From NCBI RefSeq assembly GCF_029960665.1, contig NZ_JASBRB010000030.1, forward strand, positions 1 through 34,715: 34,715 nucleotides of DNA, in the 5' to 3' direction. The stretch is from Pseudarthrobacter sp. AL07 (GTDB lineage: Bacteria > Actinomycetota > Actinomycetes > Actinomycetales > Micrococcaceae). Made by a program: the position numbers and the translations under genes. Positions 1 to 8,970 of the stretch are shown here, one piece after another (the first letter of the stretch is position 1; the number at the start of each line of letters is the position of its first letter). The notes beneath the pieces are model-generated. The model was not told the origin of the DNA. It saw nothing but the letters and a program-made list of their open reading frames with translations, and made no database searches.

Positions 1-2
1 AT

Positions 3-995
3 CAAAAACAAAGAAACGTCAGCCAACAATTAAAACGCTATGTCCAGAGTCCTGGTGCCGCGGCCAGTTCTGACTCGGCGGCTGCCGATAAAACCGGGTT
101 TGACACCGATATCACCAATAACTCCCTTGCGGTGAGCCCGGATGAGAAAACCGCGGTAGTCTCGGACAGCCGTGAAAAGTCACTCCTGATCTATGACCTG
201 GCCGAAGGTGGGCTGCGCAAGAAGATCGGTGGCTTTGTCACACCGCGGAACATTATGTTCATTAATGACGGCTTGCAATTCGTCGTCTCTGACAGCAGTC
301 TCGGCACCCTCCGTTTTTACAGCACGGAGGACTATGCGCTGCAGGACGAAGTCGTGGTTGGGCCGGGAGCATTCGGAACCGCGGTAAGTCCGGATGGAAA
401 GACCATGTATGTGAACAACCAGGCACATAACTCCGTCACTGTTGTCGACCTTGAGGGACGGAAACCAACCGACGTTATCACCGGTTTTTCCCAGCCAAGG
501 CAAGGCATCAAGGTATCTCCGGACGGAAGGCATGTCTTTGTGACGAACTTCGAGGGCGATAAGGTCACCGTTTTCGATGCCGCCAGCCGGAAGATTATCC
601 GCGAACTGACTGGATTCTCCAAGATTCGGGGTATTTCCGTGACCGCTGACGGGAACACGCTGTATGCCGCAAACAGCGGGCGCAACAGTATCTCCGTGGT
701 CGACGTATTGAAGGGGGAAATAACGAACGAAATCGAAGTCGGTCGCGAGCCGTACGGTGCCGCACTATCACCGGATGGCAGACTTCTTTTTGCCAGCAAT
801 AAGGCCGACAATACAATTGACGTAATCAACGTCACCAAAAACACGGTCGTGAAGACACTCGAGGGATTCAAGGAGCCGCGCCAGGCGATTGTCTTCAGCC
901 AAGGCCAAGATCGGGCGTATGTGTTGAACCGGGACCTTTCTGTTGCCCGAGTGAATGTCGAAGACCTTTCCTTAACAGACACGCTCCGGGAATAA
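3..995 (+). CDS. YVTN-type beta-propeller protein (5' partial)
   Basis: The frame is open from the left edge of the window, so the true start lies outside it; the GTG at 132 is internal. The readable part is about 330 residues. From about residue 40 it is a chain of roughly 40-residue repeats with the pattern SPDG-(K/R)-x-x-(Y/F)-V-x-N followed by VxVxD, for example VSPDGKTMYVNN, VSPDGRHVFVTN and LSPDGRLLFASN. This is the YVTN/lactonase-like beta-propeller pattern, with about seven blades. Such proteins are often extracytoplasmic and bind proteins or ligands, but the signal peptide region is not visible and no catalytic role can be assigned. Codon use looks less GC-rich than in the neighbouring genes. 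The propeller fold is well supported; the function is unknown. Confidence 0.85.
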   Translation, partial: QKQRNVSQQLKRYVQSPGAAASSDSAAADKTGFDTDITNNSLAVSPDEKTAVVSDSREKSLLIYDLAEGGLRKKIGGFVTPRNIMFINDGLQFVVSDSSLGTLRFYSTEDYALQDEVVVGPGAFGTAVSPDGKTMYVNNQAHNSVTVVDLEGRKPTDVITGFSQPRQGIKVSPDGRHVFVTNFEGDKVTVFDAASRKIIRELTGFSKIRGISVTADGNTLYAANSGRNSISVVDVLKGEITNEIEVGREPYGAALSPDGRLLFASNKADNTIDVINVTKNTVVKTLEGFKEPRQAIVFSQGQDRAYVLNRDLSVARVNVEDLSLTDTLRE

Positions 996-1032
996 ACCGG
1001 AGAATGCAGGCCGGTCATATCCAGCCGGGCCA

Positions 1033-1350
1033 TTAAACTCTGACGGGCAAGAATCGAGTCCGACCATAGAAGTCCCTGGTTTGGGCGTAGGAGGTATCCT
1101 CGAATGTTTGGCCGACGTGAACCTGAAGTACTCTGCACTCCTCCACGATGAGAGTCGTCGAGGCGGCGTTGAGCAGCGCCGATTCCAGCGCCGCGGTAAC
1201 CGGCCTGTACGGCGATCAGCGTAAGTTCTGCGGATTCCAGGAAGTGGCGATTCACCATGCAACGTCGAAGACCTGGCCGTCTATCACGGCGAGGGATGAG
1301 TTCCGCAGCGACGCGCTCTCAACAATTGATGGCGTCTTCGATAAATTGTA
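1033..1350 (-). pseudogene. Broken GNAT acetyltransferase
   Basis: No single frame encodes this, but three minus-strand segments in different frames join into a GNAT N-acetyltransferase. The first (about 1256-1330) reads SSLAVIDGQVFDVAW and then meets a stop. The second gives FLESAELTLIAVQAGYRGAG, which includes the acetyl-CoA loop (R/Q-x-x-G-x-G/A, GYRGAGIG). The third, after a shift near 1177, gives LLNAASTTLIVEECRVLQVH and a segment ending YAQTRDFYGRTRFLPVRV and stop. The pattern cysteine-R-V-L plus Y-A-x-T-R-x-F-Y-x-x-x-F-L-P is the family's usual C-terminal half. The N-terminal part is not recognisable. It should not be functional. The family call is confident; the exact 5' limit is not. 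Confidence 0.7.
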
Positions 1351-1450
1351 GAAAGGAATGGCCCCCGCGGATCGGTCAGCAGCCCAAAGGATCTCCGGGA
1401 ATGTGGGGGTTGGGCTCGCCCTAGCACCGCCCCGCGGCTGAGCCCGGTCT

Positions 1451-2310
1451 TCAGCTCCGAGGACGCCGATGGGCCAGTTCCCGGATGCCCGCGCCGGTCA
1501 GGGCGACGGCCAGTGCCAGCAGCACTGTGGGCCCGGCCCCGCCGTCAGGTCCGAGGGTGGCCGTCAGAATCTGTCGGATCATCAGGGCCAATTCCTGCGG
1601 GTCCCGTTCCGGCACGCGCGTACCCAGGACGTAATTGACGGAGATGAACACGGCCGGAACCACCCACGGCAGGGCCAGGTTCACCAGCCTCACCACTGCG
1701 CGGCGGGCGGGCCGGAGGCCGCACCATGCCAGTGCCACACCCGTTAGCACCGCGGGCAACCAGCGCAGCAGCATCAAGTCCGTGGGCGATACATTGCCCG
1801 CCCCTGCCAGATTTCCCGCCCTCTCGCCGACCCACGAGCCGAAGGGCACCGCGACGAGTCCCACGCCCAGGGCTGTCAGAGCCGTGGACTTTGCCGAGAG
1901 GAGCAGGAGCGCCACCAGGCTCGCGGCGATGGCTGCGATGACACCTGCGAGCAACCCTGCGAAATAGACCCCTGGCGTCGTTCCGCCCCGCCCAAGCCGC
2001 CGGAGAGCACTATGAACGCCTGAAGCGCGGCAGTGACCTGGACCGCGAGAACGCCAGCCGCCGCACACCACGTCACCAGCCGCCGTCGGGCAGGGGACCA
2101 GAGACGCACTGCCAGGCCAGCGGCCGCCCCGCCCACGGTCATCAGCGCAACAAGCGTGGTGAGCTCGTATTGGCTTAACGGCAGGAGTGACAGGGGGATC
2201 TGCTGCGGCAGTACTTCCGTGCCCCAAAGGTTCTGCAAGGGAAGCTGCGCGCCGGTGGCCAGCCATGGGGCCAGCCCAAGCAGACCCGCCAGAAGCCCTA
2301 TCAACAAAGC
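1451..2310 (-). pseudogene. Multi-pass membrane protein, frameshifted
   Basis: Two overlapping minus-strand frames read as one membrane protein of about 285 residues. The upstream frame starts at a TTG near 2307-2310, about 11 bases after GGAGG, and encodes hydrophobic segments such as LIGLLAGLLGLAPWLATG and VLAVQVTAALQAFIVLSGGL. The downstream frame continues from TPGVYFAGLLAGVIAAIAAS to a stop at 1451 through three or four more membrane helices. The switch falls at the run of four C at 1986-1989 (G on the coding strand); one extra G would give an unbroken reading GGLGGGGTTPGVYF. The protein has about seven predicted membrane segments and no motif I recognise. It may be a genuine mutation, a phase-variable G-run or a sequencing error. 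Confidence 0.6.
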
Positions 2311-2514
2311 GAGGGCTACCTCCCTGCCGAAGGCGCGCGGTGGCTTTCGGCGCCGGAGGCAGTCAGCGGCGACTGGTTTTGGTTGAGGTGGCTCACGGAA
2401 ATCCTTCAGTGTCAGGGACCAGGGTTGAGCCGCGTCTGGGCCAAGAGACGTGGATCATCCTAGATAATATGCCGAATGGATTAATTGCCGTAAGCCGCCA
2501 CCCGCAGCCATCCG

Positions 2515-2914
2515 TCAGACCGTCCGCGGCGCCTTGGCCAGGTTCTCGCTGAGCTCAGCAGCGGTCTGCCGCACCACATACGCCGGACGGTCCCGCTACG
2601 CTCGCCAGCTCTCGGAGAGCGGCCCGATGTTCACGGTGTCGAAGCCGAACTCGTCATACAGCTTCGTCACGAGCTCGCTGGCTTCGGGATAATCGCTCGC
2701 CGTAGCCAGGGCACGGCACGACGGCGAAATTGCCCGCCGCTGCCGCTTCGGCCGGCGTCGCGGCCCGGGCGCGCGGTCCCAGTTCCGCCACGAGCGCGGC
2801 CAGCGTTTCCGGGCCGCGAGAATTGCTGATGACTACGTCGAAGCCGAGTTCGACCGCTTTGCGAGCCACCTGGCTGCCGATGTGTCCTGCTCCGATGATG
2901 CCGATAGTTGTCAT
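2515..2914 (-). pseudogene. NADP/F420-type oxidoreductase remnant (COG2085-like)
   Basis: The start ATG at 2914 opens a good Rossmann N-terminus, MTTIGIIGAGHIGSQVARKA, with the GxGxxG dinucleotide loop and the ISNSRGPETLAALVAELGP segment typical of NADPH-dependent F420 reductase or COG2085 proteins. After about 65 residues (GNFAVV, near 2712) the frame breaks and roughly 70-80 residues of the usual 210-220 are absent. A second frame resumes with the C-terminal part, including LYDEFGFDTVNIGPLSESWR. It then has an in-frame TAG and a tail ending LAKAPRTV and stop at 2515. One internal deletion, one frame change and one nonsense codon together show a pseudogene. It is divergent from the dehydratase gene at 3002. 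Confidence 0.75.
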
Positions 2915-3001
2915 AACCGGGGCAACACCGGCGCTTATGGGGATATTTCGCGCGATAGCCTGAACATTGAACCTAGCCCCACCCGGAACGAGGATTTCCC
3001 C

Positions 3002-3934
3002 ATGATCACACGCGCCGACGTCGACGAAGCCGCTGCCCGGATTGCCGGGAAAATCCGCATCACGCCCGTGCTGGCGGCAGACCGCGGCCCGCGCCCGGGC
3101 GACGTGTGGTTCAAGTGCGAGTTCATGCAGCACACCGGCACCTTCAAGGCCCGGGGCGCGTTCAACCGGGTCCTGGCCTGCCGGGAGCGCGGCGAACTGA
3201 AGGACGACGTGGGCATCGTTGTGGCCTCCGGCGGCAACGCCGGCCTCGCCAACGCCTACGCCGCCGCGGAAGTCGGCGTCCCGGCCACCGTGTTCGTTCC
3301 CGAGACCGCCCCGGCCGTGAAGGTCAAGAAGCTCTGGGCCATCGGTGCCAACGTCATCCAGCACGGGGCCGAATACTCCGAGGCGTACAACGCCGCGATG
3401 GCCTACGCCGCCGAGACCGGCGCGGTCTACTGCCATGCCTACGACCAACCCGAGATCGCTGCCGGCGCCGGCACCATCGGAACCGAGCTGCTGACGCAGC
3501 TGGGTCACGTGGATACCGTAGTGGTGGCCGCGGGCGGTGGCGGGCTCATGGCGGGGGTCGCGGCCGCCGTGGAGGGCCGGGCCAAAGTGGTGGGCGTCGA
3601 GTCTGAATTCACGCCCACCCTCCATGCCGCGCTCGCGGCCGGGGCGCCCGTGGACGTCGCCGTCTCCGGGATCGCCGCTGACTCCCTGGGTGCCCGGCAG
3701 ATCGGCCGGATCGGCTTCGAAGTGGCCGTCCGTACCGGCGTCCGCGCCGTGCTCGTCACCGACGAGGACATCATTGCCGCCCGCTCACTGCTTTGGGAGC
3801 AGTACCGCATCATCGTGGAGCACGGCGCGGCCACGGCCTTCGCCGCCCTGCACTCCGGCGCCTACGTCCCGGCGGACGGGGAACGTGTTGCCGTGATCCT
3901 CTGCGGGGCCAACACGGATCCCGCCACGGTCTGA
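3002..3934 (+). CDS. PLP-dependent serine/threonine dehydratase family protein
   Basis: This is a 310-residue fold-type II PLP enzyme, probably deaminating threonine or serine to 2-oxobutyrate or pyruvate plus ammonia. The PLP lysine is Lys49 in the motif GTFKARGAFN. The substrate loop SGGNAG is at 76-81, and the phosphate-binding glycine run GGGGLMAGV is at about 178-186. The C-terminal CGANTDPATV resembles the usual CGGN end. It lacks the ACT-type regulatory domain of biosynthetic IlvA, so it is more like catabolic or short TdcB-type enzymes; serine racemase is an alternative. The ATG at 3002 is chosen because GAGGA lies 8 bases upstream and homology starts there; an upstream in-frame extension to 2882 would run into the divergent pseudogene. 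No partner gene is adjacent on the same strand. Confidence 0.88.
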   Translation: MITRADVDEAAARIAGKIRITPVLAADRGPRPGDVWFKCEFMQHTGTFKARGAFNRVLACRERGELKDDVGIVVASGGNAGLANAYAAAEVGVPATVFVPETAPAVKVKKLWAIGANVIQHGAEYSEAYNAAMAYAAETGAVYCHAYDQPEIAAGAGTIGTELLTQLGHVDTVVVAAGGGGLMAGVAAAVEGRAKVVGVESEFTPTLHAALAAGAPVDVAVSGIAADSLGARQIGRIGFEVAVRTGVRAVLVTDEDIIAARSLLWEQYRIIVEHGAATAFAALHSGAYVPADGERVAVILCGANTDPATV

Positions 3935-3955
3935 GGCCGGTGCGTGCCCTGAGGC

Positions 3956-4765
3956 CTACTCATCGACCACAACCACGTCCCTGCCGTTGAGCGGCTGGAC
4001 CGGCCGGTTGTTGCCCGCGTGCGCCGCGCGCAGTGCGGCGAGTTGCCCGGCTCCCAGCTCGACGGTGGTCTCGAGGAGCAGCCAGCGCACGCCTTCCGAG
4101 CAGGGCGGTGTGGTCAGGCTGCCGTCATACGCGAAATGGTCCAGTGACGCCGGAAACAGTGCCGGGAAGTCCACGACGCCGGCCGCCACCTTCTGCCCAT
4201 CGGCTGCGGCGGGCACACCGTCCGTGAACGGCGCCCACGCCGCATTGGTAGCCCCAACAGTGGCGAGGATCCCTACGACGGCAAGCCCGCCGTCGTCGGC
4301 CTGGTGGACGAAATGGAACTCGGCCTCGTAGCGGACGCCGCCCCGCGTGTGCTCGGACGGTGCGTGGAAGTGCATCTGCTTGAAGTCATACTGCTTGCCC
4401 CCCACTGTCATGCCCTGGGCCGTGAGGGCGTGCAACTCGGTGGTGTGGCCGTTGTCAGTCATCTCGCCCTCTGAAGGCGAATAGGCCAGCGTGATCGGCG
4501 CCGGCCTCATGCCGGAAGCACCGCCGACGTCGATGGGGGACTGGGCGGTGCCGGAAGAGCAGGAACCGAAATCGGAGCTCAACGCGCCCCAGTGCTCGGG
4601 GCCTTCGGCACCGTCGTAGGACCAGGCGTGGGGCGCTGCGGGAGTGGACGGCGACGGTGCCGGGGCCCCGGCGGCGGACTTGCCGCAGCCGGTGATCAGT
4701 GCCAGCAGCCCCATGCCGGATCCAACTAGCAAAGACTTCCTGGTCATTATTGTGGCGCTGCGCAT
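3956..4765 (-). CDS. Alpha-carbonic anhydrase lipoprotein
   Basis: It interconverts CO2 and bicarbonate, probably on the outer face of the membrane. Numbering from the ATG at 4765, a basic N-terminus and hydrophobic stretch lead to the lipobox LITGC (Cys27), so a lipoprotein is predicted, followed by an Ala/Pro/Ser-rich linker. The catalytic domain has the three zinc histidines of bacterial alpha-class enzymes: His132 and His134 in QMHFHAPSEH and His151 in AEFHFVH. A conserved pair of cysteines (SCSSGTAQSPID and TTPPCSEG) could form a disulfide. GGAGG lies 6 bases before the 4765 ATG; ATGs at 4771 and 4747 are alternatives, the former overlapping the Shine-Dalgarno site. It is convergent with the dehydratase gene, 21 bases away. 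Confidence 0.9.
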   Translation of the reverse strand: MRSATIMTRKSLLVGSGMGLLALITGCGKSAAGAPAPSPSTPAAPHAWSYDGAEGPEHWGALSSDFGSCSSGTAQSPIDVGGASGMRPAPITLAYSPSEGEMTDNGHTTELHALTAQGMTVGGKQYDFKQMHFHAPSEHTRGGVRYEAEFHFVHQADDGGLAVVGILATVGATNAAWAPFTDGVPAAADGQKVAAGVVDFPALFPASLDHFAYDGSLTTPPCSEGVRWLLLETTVELGAGQLAALRAAHAGNNRPVQPLNGRDVVVVDE

Positions 4766-4920
4766 TTCCATCCTCCGGGTCGTGTAAGTCCGTACCGGAG
4801 AGCCCGGCCGGACCTACGACGACTATCACGGGGGCCGGTGGCAGGTCTTGTCACAGAGCCTCACCGCAGGATGTGACCCACGGTGTTGCCGGGGTGCAGG
4901 GGTCCCGACGTGGTCCCGGG

Positions 4921-5652
4921 TTACAGAACCTTCTCCAGGAATGACCGGATGCGCGGGTTGGTGTTGCTTTCGGCGAAGAACTCTTCCGGCGGGAGGTCGG
5001 CGGCGATCTTTCCGCCGTCGATGAACACCACACGGTCCGCGACTTTGCGGGCAAAGCCCATTTCGTGGGTGACCACCACCATGGTCATGCCGTCGGCGGC
5101 GAGGCCGGCCATGACATCCAGGACGTCATGGACCACTTCGGGGTCCAGGGCGCTGGTGGGCTCGTCGAAGAGCATCACCTTGGGATTCATGGCCACGGCG
5201 CGGGCGATCGCGATGCGCTGCTTCTGGCCGCCGGAGAGCCGGTTCGGGTAGACGTGCGCCCGGTGGGTCATGTTGACCTTTTCGAGCAGTTCCATGGAGC
5301 GTGCTTCCGCGTCCTTTTTACTGACCTTCAGGACATCCATCTGCGGAAGCATGACGTTTTTCAGGGCCGTCATGTTGGGGAACAGGTTGAACTGCTGGAA
5401 CACCATACCCATGCGGGAGCGCAGGCGGTCCAGGTCCACCTTCGGCGCCAGGAGGTCCTCGCCGTCGAATACAACGTGTCCGGACGTGGGCGTCTCGAGT
5501 AGGTTCAGGCAGCGCAGGAAGGTGGACTTGCCGCCGCCGCTGGGGCCGATGACGGCGACAACTTCGCCGGGCTCGATGGTGAAGTCGATGCCTTTGAGGA
5601 CGTGGTGGTCACCGTAGGACTTGGTGATGTCTTTCGTTTCCAGGAGTGCCAT
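4921..5652 (-). CDS. Polar amino-acid ABC transporter ATPase
   Basis: This is a 243-residue cytoplasmic ATPase of the GlnQ/HisP type that powers amino-acid uptake. Walker A is GPSGGGKST at 36-44. The Q-loop is in [16 protein letters not shown], the signature is LSGGQKQR, Walker B is [14 protein letters not shown], and the switch histidine is in [10 protein letters not shown]. The start codon overlaps the stop of the upstream permease gene in the arrangement TAATG, so translation is probably coupled. Together with the fused binding-protein/permease gene it forms a complete importer. The substrate cannot be read from the ATPase; the neighbouring formimidoylglutamase suggests histidine or a related nitrogen-rich amino acid. 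Confidence 0.93.
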   Translation of the reverse strand: MALLETKDITKSYGDHHVLKGIDFTIEPGEVVAVIGPSGGGKSTFLRCLNLLETPTSGHVVFDGEDLLAPKVDLDRLRSRMGMVFQQFNLFPNMTALKNVMLPQMDVLKVSKKDAEARSMELLEKVNMTHRAHVYPNRLSGGQKQRIAIARAVAMNPKVMLFDEPTSALDPEVVHDVLDVMAGLAADGMTMVVVTHEMGFARKVADRVVFIDGGKIAADLPPEEFFAESNTNPRIRSFLEKVL

Positions 5653-7157
5653 TAGATGTAAACCGCCATCTTCTTCTCGATTGCGTTTGCGGCCAGGCCG
5701 ATGATGTTTGTGAGGACGTAGTACACCAAGCCGATGAAGACGTACACGGTCAGTGCATCGAAGGTGCGGGAAATGATGGTCTGGCCCACCAGGAACAGTT
5801 CGCTGATGGTCACGAAGGACACCAGCGCGGAGTTCTTGGTCAGGGAGACGAACTCGTTGCCGAGCGGCGGGAGCATGCGCAGGAAGGCCTGCGGGATGAT
5901 CACGTGGCGCAGCGCGGAGGCGGAACTCATGCCGCAGGACCGGGCGGCTTCCATCTGGCCCTTGTCCACGGACTGGATGGCGCCGCGGACGATTTCCGTG
6001 ACGTAGGAGCCGCTGTACAGGCCCAGGGCCAGGATGCCGGCCACCATCGGCGAGAGCTGGATGCCCAGCTGCGGCAGGCCGAAGTAGATGAAGAACAGCT
6101 GGACGATGAACGGGGTGCCGCGGACCACGGAGACGTAGACCTTGCCGATCCAGCGGATGGGCCGGATGTGCGAGAGCTTGGCGAAGCCGCCCAGCATGCC
6201 GAACAGGAGGCTCAGGGCCAGTGAGAGGGCGATGATCTGCAGTGTGGTTCCCAGGCCCTGCATCAGCGGGCCCCAGGAATTGGTGATCGAGGAGAGGTTA
6301 AAGATGCCGCGTTCCTTGGTGGGCCCGGTGGCGGTGCTGGATTCGTCGCCGAACCACTTGGAAGAGGCCTTGGTGAAGTCGCCCGAGTCCCGCATGCCCT
6401 TCAGCGCCGTGTTAAACGCCTCGCGGATGTCCGAGTCGCTTTTCTGGAACGCGAATCCGTAGTTCTCATTCGTCAGGCGGTCACCGACCTGCTTCAGGCC
6501 GCCCTGCTCGTGGATGAAGTACCGGCCGCCGGGTTGCCCGGTGACCACGGCGTCGGCCTGGCCGAGTTTGACCGAGGAAAACATCTGGTCGTTGGTCTGG
6601 ACCTGGACCAGTTCGGCCTGCGGCTGGTTCTGGCGCAGCCACTCCACGGACTTGGTGCCTACCTGCACGGCAACCTTCTTGCCGGCGAGGTCCGCGAGCG
6701 TCTTGACGGTGTCGTTGGACGTGGAAACGAACATGCCCAGGCCGCCGGGGTAGTAGATCTCGGAGAAGTCCACCACCTTGGCGCGTTCGGGGCTGATGTA
6801 GATGGCGGAAGCGCCGACGTCGATCTGGTTTGCCTGCAGCGCCGGGACGATGTTGCCGAACGGCATCTGGACAAACTCGACGTTCTTGATGCCGGACTTG
6901 GCGGCGAGCTCCCGGACAACATCGATGTCGAAGCCGATCTTGGTGCCGTTGGCATCGGTGAATTCAAACGGCGGGAAGGAGGCGTCGGTGCCGACCTTGA
7001 GGGTGCTCTTGCCCGAGCGCAGGTCTGCCATCTTGCCGGCGGACGGGGTTGCCGGGGTGGTCTCGGCCTGGGCTGCCGGCGCGGCCAGCCCCAGCAACGC
7101 GGCCAGAAGGGCGGCAGTCGTGGCAGCCCATCCGAATCGCGGGAATCGGTTCTTCAT
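5652..7157 (-). CDS. Fused amino-acid-binding protein and permease
   Basis: This 501-residue single protein joins a solute-binding domain to a membrane permease. The start at 7157 gives a clean signal sequence ([10 protein letters not shown], then a hydrophobic Ala/Leu stretch, APAAQA cut site). Residues of about 50-270 form a type-3 binding protein ([26 protein letters not shown]). From about 285 a HisM/GlnP-type permease follows, with [18 protein letters not shown] and the EAA loop [21 protein letters not shown]. ArtQM/GlnPH-type fusions of this layout are known in Gram-positive bacteria. A longer start at 7202 would extend into the stop region of the formimidoylglutamase gene and lacks a good ribosome site. 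The gap to that gene is 37 bases, so it probably belongs to the same operon. Confidence 0.92.
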   Translation of the reverse strand: MKNRFPRFGWAATTAALLAALLGLAAPAAQAETTPATPSAGKMADLRSGKSTLKVGTDASFPPFEFTDANGTKIGFDIDVVRELAAKSGIKNVEFVQMPFGNIVPALQANQIDVGASAIYISPERAKVVDFSEIYYPGGLGMFVSTSNDTVKTLADLAGKKVAVQVGTKSVEWLRQNQPQAELVQVQTNDQMFSSVKLGQADAVVTGQPGGRYFIHEQGGLKQVGDRLTNENYGFAFQKSDSDIREAFNTALKGMRDSGDFTKASSKWFGDESSTATGPTKERGIFNLSSITNSWGPLMQGLGTTLQIIALSLALSLLFGMLGGFAKLSHIRPIRWIGKVYVSVVRGTPFIVQLFFIYFGLPQLGIQLSPMVAGILALGLYSGSYVTEIVRGAIQSVDKGQMEAARSCGMSSASALRHVIIPQAFLRMLPPLGNEFVSLTKNSALVSFVTISELFLVGQTIISRTFDALTVYVFIGLVYYVLTNIIGLAANAIEKKMAVYI

Positions 7158-7194
7158 GTGTGCTCGTTTCTGGGGAGGGGAGGCGGACGTCCGG

Positions 7195-8175
7195 CTACGC
7201 ATGCCGGTGTCCGGATCGCTCGGTGGCGATGGTGTGGATGAGACGTGCGGCTGTGCGCGCCGTGCGGGAGTCGACGTCGAATCTGGGGTTCAGTTCGACG
7301 ACGTCGACGACGGTGAGCTTGGGGGAGCGGGCCAGGTGACGGCATACGTCCAAGACGACGGAGAGGGGAACCCCGTACGAAGCCGGTGCGCTGACACCGG
7401 GGGCGACGTACGCGGGAAGGACATCGAGGTCGATCGTCAGGTAGAGGACGTCCACGGAGTCGATGAAGTCCTGCGTGAACTGCCGGATCTGCTCAACCCT
7501 GGACTCGGTGCATTCCTCGTCCAGGAGGTACTTGACGCCGAGGTCCCTGGCTGTCTGGAACAGTGCCTCGGTGTTGCCGGGCTGGCTGATGCCCAGCACC
7601 GTGTAGTTGAACCCGTGGCCCAGGGCACGTTCGGCCGCGGCCACCTGCCGGAACGGGGTGCCCGACGACGGGACCTCCTCGGCGCGCAGGTCGAAGTGCG
7701 CGTCCAGGTTGATGATGCCGAGGCGGCGTCCATCGGTGACCTGGCTTGCGCGGAGGCCCGTGTAGGTCCCGAAGGCGGTTTCGTGGCCGCCGCCCAGGAT
7801 GACGGGCAGGTCCCCTTCGTCCAGGGCCTGGCGGACGGCCGCGCCGAGGCGCTCCTGGCCGTCCTCGAGGTTTCCGTCCACAACGCTGGTGTCGCCAAGG
7901 TCATGGACCAGGAGGTCCGCCGGTGCCGCCATGGGTGCGAGGGCGGAGCGGATGCTTGCAGGACCGTCGACGGCGCCGACCCGGCCTTTGTTCCGGCGGA
8001 CGCCTTCATCGCTGCGGAATCCCAGGAGTGCGATCCCGGCAGCGCCGGTCTGGACAGTGCCAGCGTGGACCGTGCCAGCCTGGGCCGTGTTCACTGCGTG
8101 GTGCCAGCGCCGGTGTTCCGGGCCGGGGCCGTCGTCGCGGCCCGTCCACGTGTGTTGGATGGTGGGGCTGGTCAT
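7195..8175 (-). CDS. hutG: Formimidoylglutamase (HutG-like ureohydrolase)
   Basis: This is a 326-residue member of the arginase/agmatinase family that would hydrolyse N-formimidoyl-L-glutamate to glutamate and formamide in histidine degradation. The two-manganese site is complete: His131 in GGGHE, Asp158/His160/Asp162 in NLDAHFDLR, and Asp249/Asp251 in TIDLDVLP. The FDLR after the DxHxD motif and the overall length favour HutG over agmatinase, though another guanidino-group substrate is possible. The N-terminus carries a small repeat, AGTVHAGTVQTG, encoded by repetitive DNA near 8040-8095. The ATG overlaps the stop of the upstream IclR gene (ATGA), so the two are translated together. Other hut genes are not in the window. 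Confidence 0.88.
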   Translation of the reverse strand: MTSPTIQHTWTGRDDGPGPEHRRWHHAVNTAQAGTVHAGTVQTGAAGIALLGFRSDEGVRRNKGRVGAVDGPASIRSALAPMAAPADLLVHDLGDTSVVDGNLEDGQERLGAAVRQALDEGDLPVILGGGHETAFGTYTGLRASQVTDGRRLGIINLDAHFDLRAEEVPSSGTPFRQVAAAERALGHGFNYTVLGISQPGNTEALFQTARDLGVKYLLDEECTESRVEQIRQFTQDFIDSVDVLYLTIDLDVLPAYVAPGVSAPASYGVPLSVVLDVCRHLARSPKLTVVDVVELNPRFDVDSRTARTAARLIHTIATERSGHRHA

Positions 8176-8927
8176 CGGGATCCTTCTCCATGTCCGAGCG
8201 CCAATGCGGCGTCACGGGTACTTGCTATGAGTTGCTTTTCGCGCCGGATCGCCCGGTCCGCGGGAGCCATGGTGCTGACGGCACCCAAAAGCCGGCCGCC
8301 GTCGTCGAGCACGGGGAAACTGACGCCCCAGACGCCGGCATCCACCGCCCCGTAGCTGAGGCCGAAGCCGCGGTCCTGAACGATCTGGAGCTCGTGGTTC
8401 AGGTTCTCTGCGTCCTCCCGGCTCAGTCCAAGGCCTGCCACGATCCTGCCCTGTTCCTGGGGGTCCAGGTGTGCGAGCAGGGCCAGCGCGCTGGCGCCCC
8501 TGAGCAGGGGGAGTGAGCGGCCCGGCGAGTAGCTGCAGCGCAGCATCTGCGGGCCCTCGATGGCATCTACGCAGAGTGCCTCAGCACCGCGGACTACCAG
8601 GTAGGCGGCGAGTTCCTGGGTCTCATCGGACAGCAGCTGTAGTTGCTCCGAGATGCGGCCCTTGACCATGGCTTCCTGGTGGAAGTTGGCGGCGAGGCGC
8701 AGCGTTTCCGGGCCGGCGCTGTACTGGCCGCGGCGCCGGGTCTGCGCCACCAGCCCGGACTGCATCAGGAGTGCCAGGTGCCGGTACACGGCGCTAGTGG
8801 GGATGCCCGTCGTTTTGGTGATCTGGGCTGCAGTCAGGGTCCGGTGCCTCGCGAATTCGAGCAGGATGTCAACGAACCGCGAGGCAGCGCCTTCCGATAT
8901 CACGGAATGGCTCGGGTCTGTGTGCAT
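8172..8927 (-). CDS. IclR-family transcriptional regulator of the hutG operon
   Basis: This is a 251-residue regulator with an N-terminal winged helix (FVDILLEFARHRTLTAAQI, then GIPTSAVYRHLALLMQSGLV) and a C-terminal effector-binding domain containing YSPGRSLPLLRGASALALLA. The ATG at 8927 is preferred: the sequence upstream to 9056 has no homology and contains operator-like palindromes. The gene is first in an operon with hutG, overlapping its start by four bases, and the importer follows. It probably controls its own operon through the inverted repeats at 8971-9009. The ligand is unknown; histidine-pathway intermediates are the natural guess. Confidence 0.9.
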   Translation of the reverse strand: MHTDPSHSVISEGAASRFVDILLEFARHRTLTAAQITKTTGIPTSAVYRHLALLMQSGLVAQTRRRGQYSAGPETLRLAANFHQEAMVKGRISEQLQLLSDETQELAAYLVVRGAEALCVDAIEGPQMLRCSYSPGRSLPLLRGASALALLAHLDPQEQGRIVAGLGLSREDAENLNHELQIVQDRGFGLSYGAVDAGVWGVSFPVLDDGGRLLGAVSTMAPADRAIRREKQLIASTRDAALALGHGEGSR

Positions 8928-8970
8928 AAAAGCGACGTTAGTGGCTGGAATCACAGACAGCCTTAACATG

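Noticed and set aside
7195..8175. Agmatinase or arginase instead of formimidoylglutamase
   Set aside because: The metal site is shared by the whole family, but the FDLR following DxHxD and the overall sequence fit HutG better. It is kept as an alternative in the annotation.
6802..8355. 517-codon open frame on the plus strand opposite hutG and the binding protein
   Set aside because: It spans the antisense of three real genes and their junctions, with no domain recognised.
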